This document shows positions 40,334 through 47,113 of a stretch of 64,000 bases of DNA, piece after piece. The position numbers and the translations under genes were made by a program. Positions within the stretch are counted from its first letter, which is position 1, and each line of letters begins with the position of its first letter. This stretch comes from Luteimonas deserti. Lineage in GTDB: Bacteria; Pseudomonadota; Gammaproteobacteria; Xanthomonadales; Xanthomonadaceae. The stretch lies in assembly GCF_013425765.1 (NCBI RefSeq), contig NZ_JACCJZ010000020.1:744001-808000 (forward strand). The letters are read 5' to 3'. The notes beneath the pieces are model-generated. The model had not been told where the DNA came from. It did no database searches and saw only the letters and a list, made by a program, of their open reading frames with translations.

Positions 40334-43054
40334 ATGGCCGAGATCAGCCGCAGCGCGCTGTTCGGGAAGCTCAACCCCACCACGTACCGCGCGATCGAAA
40401 GCGCAACCGTGTTCTGCAAGCTGCGCGGGAATCCCTACGTGGAACTCGTGCACTGGGTCCACCAGTTGCTGCAGCTCGACGACTCGGACCTGCATCGCAT
40501 CGTCCGTCATTTCGGTGTGGAGCCGTCGAGACTCGCGCGGGACGTCACCGCTGCGCTCGACCGGCTGCCGCGTGGCGCCACCGCGATCTCCGATCTGTCT
40601 TCCACCGTCGAGGAGGCCGTCGAGCGCGCGTGGGTGTTCGCGACGCTGATGTTCGGCGAGGCGCAGGTGCGCAGCGGATATCTCGTCGTCGGCGCATTGC
40701 GCACGCCGCAGCTGCGCAATGCGCTGCAGGCGATCTCGCCGGAGTTCGGCAAGCTGAAGCCCGAGGCGCTGTCCGACGGATTCGATGCGATCGTCGGCGA
40801 TTCTCCGGAGACCGGCCAGCGCGCGAGTGACGGATTCGACATCGGCGGCGTGCCGGGCGAGGCCAGCGGCGCGATCGCACCGGCGGCGATGGGCAAGCAG
40901 GAGGCCTTGAAGAAATTCACCACCGACCTGACCGAGCAGGCGCGAAGCGGCAAGCTCGACCCGATCATCGGTCGTGACGACGAGATCCGCCAGGTCGTCG
41001 ACATCCTGATGCGCCGCCGCCAGAACAACCCGATCCTCATCGGCGAGGCCGGCGTGGGCAAGACCGCGGTCGTCGAGGGCTTCGCCCAGCGGATCGCCCG
41101 TGGCGACGTGCCGCCGGCGCTGAAGGACGTGGAACTGCGCACGCTCGACGTCGGCCTGCTGCAGGCCGGCGCCAGCATGAAGGGCGAGTTCGAGCAGCGT
41201 CTGCGCGCGGTGATCGACGAGGTCCAGGCCAGCCCGAGACCGATCATCCTGTTCGTCGACGAAACCCACACCCTGGTCGGCGCCGGGGGGGCGGCGGGCA
41301 CGGGAGACGCGGCCAACCTGCTCAAGCCCGCGCTCGCGCGCGGCACGCTGCGCACCATCGGCGCCACCACCTTCGCCGAATACAAGAAACACATCGAGAA
41401 GGACCCGGCGCTGACGCGGCGCTTCCAGTCGATCCAGGTGGACGAGCCGGACGAGGCCAAGGCCGTGCTGATGATGCGTGGCGTCGCGAGCACGATGGAA
41501 GCGCACCACAAGGTGCAGATTCTCGACGAGGCGCTGGAGGCTGCGGTCAAGCTCAGCCATCGCTACATCCCGGCCCGGCAATTGCCGGACAAGTCGGTGA
41601 GCCTGCTCGACACCGCCTGCGCACGTGTCGCCGTGAGCCTGCATGCGGTGCCCGCCGAGGTCGACGACTGCCGGCGACGGATCGAGTCGCTGCAGACCGA
41701 ACTCGCGATCATCGCGCGCGAACAGGCGATCGGTATTCCGGTGGTCGAACGCGAAACGGCTTGCCGTGATGCGCTCGAGGGCGAAACCGCGCGGCTGGAG
41801 GTCCTGCAGGCACGCTGGGAGGCGGAGCGTCGCCTGGTGGACGAACTGCTGGCACTGCGCAGCCGGCTGCGCAGTGGGGCCTCGCCGGTCGAACGTACCG
41901 GCAGCGAACTCGAAGCCGCTGCGAATGCGGAAGCGGAGGAACAGGCGCCGCAGCCGGACGCGGACGAGCGCGAAGAACTGCTGGAGCGCCTGCGCAAGGT
42001 GCAGGGAGAGCTCGCCTCGCTGCAGGGCGAGACGCCGTTGATCCTCCCGACCGTGGACTACCAGTCGGTCGCGGCCGTGGTGGGCGACTGGACCGGCATC
42101 CCCGTCGGGCGCATGGCGCGCAACGAGATCGAGACCGTGCTGCGCCTGCCCGAGCTGCTCGCGCAGCGCGTGATCGGCCAGGACCACGCGATGGAGATGA
42201 TCGCCAAGCGCATCCAGACCAGCCGCGCCGGCATCGACAACCCGTCCAAGCCGATCGGCGTCTTCATGCTCGCCGGCACCTCGGGCGTGGGCAAAACCGA
42301 GACCGCGCTCGCGCTGGCCGAGGCGCTCTACGGCGGCGAGCAGAACCTCATCACCATCAACATGAGCGAGTACCAGGAGGCGCACACCGTGTCCTCGCTC
42401 AAGGGCGCGCCCCCGGGCTACGTCGGCTACGGCGAGGGCGGCGTGCTGACCGAGGCGGTGCGCCGCAAGCCGTATTCCGTGGTGCTGCTCGACGAAGTCG
42501 AGAAGGCCCACCCCGACGTGCACGAGCTGTTCTTCCAGGTGTTCGACAAGGGCGTCATGGAGGACGGCGAGGGTCGCAGCATCGACTTCCGCAACACGCT
42601 CATCCTGCTCACCACCAACGCCGGCACCGACCTCATCGCAAGCCTCTGCAAGGACCCGGAGCTGATGCCCGACCCCGAGGGCATGGCCAAGGCGCTGCGC
42701 GATCCGCTGCTCAAGATCTTCCCGCCGGCGCTGCTCGGGCGCCTGGTGACGATCCCCTACTACCCGCTGTCCGACGACATGCTCGGCAAGATCGTCCGCC
42801 TGCAGCTGAACCGCATCAAGAAGCGCGTGGAAGCTCGCTACAAGATCCCGTTCGACTACGACGACGCTGTCGTGCAGCTGGTGGTGAGCCGCTGCACCGA
42901 GAGCGAATCGGGCGGCCGCATGATCGACGCGATCCTGACCAACACGATGCTGCCGGAGATCAGCCGGGAGTTCCTGACGCGGATGATGGAAGGCAAGCCG
43001 ATCGAGCGGGTGACGGTAAGCACGGCGGGCGGCAACTTCAGCTACACGTTCTGA
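40334..43054 (+). CDS. clpV: T6SS ATPase ClpV
   Basis: ClpV (TssH) is a hexameric AAA+ unfoldase that disassembles contracted TssBC sheaths. The 906-residue protein has an N domain (1-160). The first AAA+ module has Walker A GEAGVGKT at 237-244 and Walker B ILFVDETHTLVGAGG. A coiled-coil middle region lies at about 430-560. The second module has GTSGVGKTE near 650 and the conserved YQEAHTVSSLKGAPPGYVGYGEGG. It ends the first structural run of the locus. A candidate effector gene follows after 9 bases. Confidence 0.96.
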   Translation: MAEISRSALFGKLNPTTYRAIESATVFCKLRGNPYVELVHWVHQLLQLDDSDLHRIVRHFGVEPSRLARDVTAALDRLPRGATAISDLSSTVEEAVERAWVFATLMFGEAQVRSGYLVVGALRTPQLRNALQAISPEFGKLKPEALSDGFDAIVGDSPETGQRASDGFDIGGVPGEASGAIAPAAMGKQEALKKFTTDLTEQARSGKLDPIIGRDDEIRQVVDILMRRRQNNPILIGEAGVGKTAVVEGFAQRIARGDVPPALKDVELRTLDVGLLQAGASMKGEFEQRLRAVIDEVQASPRPIILFVDETHTLVGAGGAAGTGDAANLLKPALARGTLRTIGATTFAEYKKHIEKDPALTRRFQSIQVDEPDEAKAVLMMRGVASTMEAHHKVQILDEALEAAVKLSHRYIPARQLPDKSVSLLDTACARVAVSLHAVPAEVDDCRRRIESLQTELAIIAREQAIGIPVVERETACRDALEGETARLEVLQARWEAERRLVDELLALRSRLRSGASPVERTGSELEAAANAEAEEQAPQPDADEREELLERLRKVQGELASLQGETPLILPTVDYQSVAAVVGDWTGIPVGRMARNEIETVLRLPELLAQRVIGQDHAMEMIAKRIQTSRAGIDNPSKPIGVFMLAGTSGVGKTETALALAEALYGGEQNLITINMSEYQEAHTVSSLKGAPPGYVGYGEGGVLTEAVRRKPYSVVLLDEVEKAHPDVHELFFQVFDKGVMEDGEGRSIDFRNTLILLTTNAGTDLIASLCKDPELMPDPEGMAKALRDPLLKIFPPALLGRLVTIPYYPLSDDMLGKIVRLQLNRIKKRVEARYKIPFDYDDAVVQLVVSRCTESESGGRMIDAILTNTMLPEISREFLTRMMEGKPIERVTVSTAGGNFSYTF

Positions 43055-43063
43055 GCAACCATC

Positions 43064-44479
43064 ATGGACGCCACGCAATTCGAACGCGCCAAGGTGCTCG
43101 TCCCGTCGCTGGCCACCGCCGACGTGACGGTGTTCAAGGCCGGCCTGCTCCAGGACAACTTCACTTGGGGCGCCTCGGCCGCCATTGAATGGTGGACCTG
43201 CGACTTCAAGCAGCGCGGCGATCTCCAGAAGCTCGTCGCGGCCGGGGCCAAGCAAGCCGACTGTAAGACGCTGCTCTCGCGCCTGTGCAACGCTCTGTCG
43301 GTCGGTGACTGCAAAGCCGCGATCGGACAGTTTACGACCGGCGAATTCAATCGTAGCGGCTGGCTGCAGTACTTCTTCAACGAAGCGGCCGGCGCTGTGG
43401 GCTCCAAGCCCCACACCGACCCCGACCGTCGCCTGGTCGTTGACATCGGCAACTCGTTCTTCTTCAAGAACGGGGGCGATATCGAGCAGAAGTACGCCTA
43501 CGACACCGTCGACGCGAAGGTCTTCAAACAGCTGCTCTACGTGCTGCTGACGATCGGGTTCGACCGCGTTCCGGCCACCAAGGAGCACATCCTCGCGGGT
43601 GACTCGTCGAACGCGCTGATCATGAGCCACATGCTCTGGGCAGGCAACGACGACGAAGACGCCCCCAAGTCGCCCGGCGGGATCGCTATCAAGCGCATTC
43701 CGATCCGGTACAAGTGGCGTTGCGACAGCCGGCAGTACAGCGACGTCGTCGCAGCCAACGGCTTTGTGACCAAGTCCAACAGCGAGGGCTATGCACGCTT
43801 GAAGTCGCTGCGCGAAGACTGGCATCCGTTCAGTGATGAAGGCCCGCGCAGCTACATGTGGTTCCGCAAGGGGCAGACCGACAACTGCCTCTACAACGTG
43901 GTGAGCGTTGGCACCGGTGACTGGCAGGGCTTCGTCGTCTATCCGAAGATCGATCTATCTGGCGGGGCGGTGAACAAGCTGAGCGGCTACCTCGGCACGC
44001 GCAAGGTCAACTGCAAGAGCGTGAAGACCAGCACTGTCGTGCAGCTCGACCTGCCGGTTTCGGAGACCTACCTGTACTTGTTCCTGCAGATCGGGCCGGT
44101 GTTCGACACCGGCGCGGCGCAGGGCAGCAACGCGTACCCCGAGGTTGGCATGGCGAGCATCCCATTGAAGAATATCTTCGGTGCGCTGCGTTTCGTCCGT
44201 TACCACCTGGGCCCCGAGGCCTCGGTGAAGGACGATGCCGGCATGATCGTGTTCTGCGACAAGTCTAAGACGCACGAGAACAGCGACGACGCTCACTCGA
44301 TCCGGGCCAGTTGCGGTCGCGAAGTGTACGGCGCCACGGCTATCCAGTTCGAGACCGTCAAGAACGCGCCACCGTTGCAGGTCAAGTGGGCCGCCACGGG
44401 CTACACCAAGCAACCGGCGAACACGCCGTTCGACTTCAACGGTGACAAGTACATCGTCCTGCTGCCGCTGACGGCCTGA
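43064..44479 (+). CDS. Candidate T6SS effector: cholera/pertussis-toxin-like ADP-ribosyltransferase
   Basis: Not a family I can name, but residues 215-385 carry the three landmarks of the R-S-E ADP-ribosyltransferase fold. YKWRCDSRQYSDVVAANGF (R219) parallels RADSRPPDEIKQSGGL of cholera toxin. NVVSVGTG (S281) stands at the STS position. YPEVGMASIPLKNIFGALRF (E360) parallels EVSALGGIPYSQIYGWYRV. The residue two before the catalytic Glu is Tyr, not Glu/Gln, so activity may be altered or absent. Residues 1-210 are unrecognised and contain several Cys. It starts 9 bases after clpV, so it is likely co-transcribed. No immunity gene is evident, which would suit a eukaryotic target. Fold call moderate; effector role inferred. 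Confidence 0.6.
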   Translation: MDATQFERAKVLVPSLATADVTVFKAGLLQDNFTWGASAAIEWWTCDFKQRGDLQKLVAAGAKQADCKTLLSRLCNALSVGDCKAAIGQFTTGEFNRSGWLQYFFNEAAGAVGSKPHTDPDRRLVVDIGNSFFFKNGGDIEQKYAYDTVDAKVFKQLLYVLLTIGFDRVPATKEHILAGDSSNALIMSHMLWAGNDDEDAPKSPGGIAIKRIPIRYKWRCDSRQYSDVVAANGFVTKSNSEGYARLKSLREDWHPFSDEGPRSYMWFRKGQTDNCLYNVVSVGTGDWQGFVVYPKIDLSGGAVNKLSGYLGTRKVNCKSVKTSTVVQLDLPVSETYLYLFLQIGPVFDTGAAQGSNAYPEVGMASIPLKNIFGALRFVRYHLGPEASVKDDAGMIVFCDKSKTHENSDDAHSIRASCGREVYGATAIQFETVKNAPPLQVKWAATGYTKQPANTPFDFNGDKYIVLLPLTA

Positions 44480-44544
44480 ACACCCGCCCCCGACGACCAC
44501 CCTCCACCGTCCATACCGCACTTCCTGCCCGGGAGAATTCCAAC

Positions 44545-44634
44545 ATGGGTCAGGTTCACTTTGGAAAACGGGATCGGTGGAACAGTGGAGTCAGCGCAAC
44601 TTTTCAGGCCTTCTTGCTTCGTAAATTACTCTGA
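44545..44634 (+). CDS. 29-codon ORF at the AT-rich junction
   Basis: ATG 44545 is preceded by GGGAGA and opens a short frame, MGQVHFGKRDRWNSGVSATF and on to TGA 44632. It marks the point where base composition falls sharply. It could be the truncated start of another gene left by recombination, or a leader peptide. No function assigned. Confidence 0.25.
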   Translation: MGQVHFGKRDRWNSGVSATFQAFLLRKLL

Positions 44635-44691
44635 TCGCATTGGTCCTGACAGCGCTGCGATTAATGTTCGGCGGAATAAATTGGAGGAATT

Positions 44692-45480
44692 ATGGCGCGG
44701 ATTGGTAAGCCAAAAAAGGCCCAGAAGAAAAAATTTCAGATTAAATTCGATAACAATCGATTCGAAATAGTAGGTCGCTCGCCGTTTGGCTCCCGAGCAA
44801 CAAAAATTGCGGTCAATCAGAACAAGGCGAAGGGGCATGTCGAGGACCGGCGTCACATTCTACATTATGACGAGGTGCTTAAACCGGCAATCGAGCGAGT
44901 GGTGGGCAAGCTGTTCATTGACCATGGCAGAAGCGTAAGCGCTGTTGCCAGGATTGTGCGGAGGCGAATGGAGGCTTCTGGAATAAAACGGCTTCCCAAG
45001 AACGATAACAAATTGATCGAGCGCTTTGTCACCGAGATAAACAGTGCCCCGGATAATTTGGTTCCTGATCGCGCCGATACTAACAAGGCTATCGAGGTGG
45101 TTCGGGGGTACGTAAGGAAGTACATAAAGCAGCTATCCACTGAAGCTTTTAGTGACGATTGCAGGGGAGATAATAGATCGCGAATGGATGCATACAAGAA
45201 AATGGCTGGCAATATCTTCATTCAGGATTCGTCTGGAGGCGATATCACGGCCGAGCGCAACCGTATACATGGGGAGATTGCCAAAATGGTGGACGGCTGC
45301 GAAGCGCCTGCTCAGCTCTGGTGTCTACTCCATGAAATTATGCATTCTGTAACTTTCGATTTCTCGCCAAAGATTGTAAGAGATAATACTGTCAAGGCGC
45401 TTGAATGGCAGCGCGAGATGCTGCTGGTTGAAGATGGCCCAGGCGAGCAGCAACTCGACGTACTGATGAAAATCATATAG
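44692..45480 (+). CDS. Unknown protein with HEXXH motif in the T6SS cargo region
   Basis: I do not recognise this 262-residue protein. The start has a strong Shine-Dalgarno (GGAGG, 6 bases before). The N-terminus is very basic (KKAQKKKFQIKF). Two motifs stand out: EDRRHILHYDEVLKPAIERV at 51-70, and WCLLHEIMHSVTFDF with H214-E-x-x-H218, the zinc-metallopeptidase pattern, set in a hydrophobic segment. No third zinc ligand can be assigned. Composition is much more AT-rich than neighbours, suggesting recent acquisition. By position between clpV and the PAAR/VgrG genes it is a candidate effector or adaptor; a metal-dependent activity is speculation. Confidence 0.6.
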   Translation: MARIGKPKKAQKKKFQIKFDNNRFEIVGRSPFGSRATKIAVNQNKAKGHVEDRRHILHYDEVLKPAIERVVGKLFIDHGRSVSAVARIVRRRMEASGIKRLPKNDNKLIERFVTEINSAPDNLVPDRADTNKAIEVVRGYVRKYIKQLSTEAFSDDCRGDNRSRMDAYKKMAGNIFIQDSSGGDITAERNRIHGEIAKMVDGCEAPAQLWCLLHEIMHSVTFDFSPKIVRDNTVKALEWQREMLLVEDGPGEQQLDVLMKII

Positions 45481-46032
45481 CGAAGCAGCGGGCTGCCCCT
45501 ATTTCGGTCTTGAGAACTGCAGCGGCACAACGCGCCGGCAAGTTGTGTCTGATCGGACTTTAAAAGGGCGGCGCGATCAGTTCTTGCGTTCCACGGCTTG
45601 CGATGTCAGATCCGGGCTGTAATTTTTGCCTGGGGAGCGGTAGCGTACGAGCCTGGATTACTGGGCTTATAGGTTCGGGCAGGAAGCAAAAGCAGCGTCG
45701 TGGTTAGTTCAGCATGTCCTGCACATCAAATCCGACGCGCAGCTCGAAATTTTTGGGGTAAGCGCCTGTTCGCCTAGTTCATTGACAGGGCGCTCTTGGC
45801 GAGCGGCCTAGGCAGATGAGCGCAGTTTGAAGGCAACTGGGTGCATGTGTGCTCGCAACCTGCGCCCGCTGAGACAGAACGCCGGGTGCCAGCTTCCCTT
45901 GCGCCCCACCATCCCGCGCCTCCGGCGCATTCCGCCGGTTGGACATGCGCCGGCACGATGCACGGCGCCACATCGTGCATCCGCGTCCCGCAGGAGGTCG
46001 GGCGGGGATGGATCGGGATCGGGGAGCGGGCA
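45481..46032. other. Long intergenic stretch in the cargo region
   Basis: About 550 bases without a supported gene. The first half is relatively AT-rich and contains a 24-codon reverse-strand gene-end fragment (45704-45778). The second half returns to high GC. Frames open from 45841 lead into the next gene but lack protein-like composition before 46033. Looks like recombination debris plus a promoter. Confidence 0.5.
45704..45778 (-). pseudogene. Possible C-terminal gene remnant
   Basis: Reverse-strand reading ending in TAA at 45704 gives TGAYPKNFELRVGFDVQDML plus Asn, bounded by an in-frame stop 25 codons upstream. The sequence looks protein-like, unlike most shadow frames here, and might be the tail of a lost gene. 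Very short, so weak. Confidence 0.18.
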
Positions 46033-46746
46033 ATGGGCATCGTGGTGCTGTGGGCGGAGCAAGACCACAAGAAGCGGGCGGAGGAGCTGGCCAAGACCTA
46101 CGACGCGCAGACCTTCGACATCACCAGTACGCAGCCGGTCGCGGTGCCGGGGGCCGAGACGCTGGTGTTCTGGGGGCACGGCGATGCCTACAAGTTCTGC
46201 TCGATGGACGCCGACGGCTTCCTCGACACGGTGGTCGCGTGGCGCAAGCAGAACAGGAAGGTGCGCAACGTGGAGATGATCTCCTGCAACCTGCGCCACC
46301 GCATGGGCACCCAGCCAGACTCCTACACCATGAAGGTGCTCTCCAAACTCAAGCGCAAGCACGCCGACATCCGGCTCAAGGCGCTGCCGCTGGCGTATTC
46401 CCGCATGGGCGTTGCATGCGAGAACTCCATCCTCAAGTGGCAGCCCGCGTCCAAGACCTGGGCCTACGTCGGGACGCCCGGCAAGAGCGATGCCTACATG
46501 TGGGCGGTGTGCAAGATGCTTGAGGACCAGATGCCGCCGCGCGGCACCCACGACGGCTACGTGCGCGCCCACGGGCGGCTGGTCAACCTGCGTTTCGCCG
46601 AGACGCACAAGTTCGGCAGGGACGACCTGGGCAGCATCGTCATGGAGCCCTGCATGCCGAACCACATGCTGTGCGTGGCCAACAACGCCTACTTCCGCAC
46701 CGGCTCCATCGGCACCCTGCGCAGCGCGTTGGTCGACCTGAAATAG
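46033..46746 (+). CDS. Unknown protein with caspase-like His/Cys arrangement
   Basis: A 237-residue protein that I cannot assign by name. The N-terminal strand MGIVVLWAEQDHKKRAEELA is followed by a second strand ending TLVFWGHGDAYKF (H49), then by KVRNVEMISCNLRH (C85). A strand ending in His-Gly followed about 36 residues later by a strand ending in Ser-Cys is the layout of clan CD cysteine peptidases (caspases, CHAT, C80 toxin self-processing domains). The rest, including YVRAHGRLVNLRF, is unrecognised. ATG 46033 is preferred over the longer open frame from 45841, which reads as low-complexity. Sits between T6SS genes, so a candidate effector. Confidence 0.55.
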   Translation: MGIVVLWAEQDHKKRAEELAKTYDAQTFDITSTQPVAVPGAETLVFWGHGDAYKFCSMDADGFLDTVVAWRKQNRKVRNVEMISCNLRHRMGTQPDSYTMKVLSKLKRKHADIRLKALPLAYSRMGVACENSILKWQPASKTWAYVGTPGKSDAYMWAVCKMLEDQMPPRGTHDGYVRAHGRLVNLRFAETHKFGRDDLGSIVMEPCMPNHMLCVANNAYFRTGSIGTLRSALVDLK

Positions 46747-47113
46747 CACGCGCCGACTCGCTGATCTCCGGCGCCTGGCCAGGCCGATCCTGACGCCTGT
46801 GGAGTCCCGGTTGCTGACTGCGCGGCGATCGTTCCCGGACGGGCACGTCCCGGAAAGGTGCCGCTGGTGGCCGAGCCCGCGGTGAACGCGGCGGCACGTC
46901 GGGCGGAATTCCGCGTCACCGTTGCACCGGAACCCGAGATATGGAACCGGGACGCACGAGGGCCCGGAAGTACGCTCACGTGACCGCATCCTCTGGCATC
47001 ATCGGCGCGCGATATCGGGTTGGGGAGCCGCCAGTGCGCGCAGAGGATGGCCGGCCCGCTGCAACGGGGCGGAGCCGTCAGGGAAGGCGCGCAGTGCAGG
47101 CGAGGGGACGAGG
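46747..47113. promoter_or_regulatory. Intergenic region upstream of the kinase gene
   Basis: About 367 bases, no gene supported. It contains the perfect 12-nt palindrome GCGGAATTCCGC (46903-46914), within a segment loosely like the T6SS element (GGCGGAATTCCGCGTC). It probably holds the kinase-sigma promoter. Confidence 0.35.

Noticed and set aside
39431..43825. Very long reverse-strand frame (1464 codons) across tssG-clpV
   Set aside because: Shadow ORF caused by high GC and codon bias. Forward strand carries TssG, ClpV and the next gene with recognised motifs.
45841..46032. N-terminal extension of the caspase-like gene from ATG 45841
   Set aside because: The added 64 residues are Pro/Ala/His-rich and not protein-like. 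The core begins with a good beta-strand at 46033.
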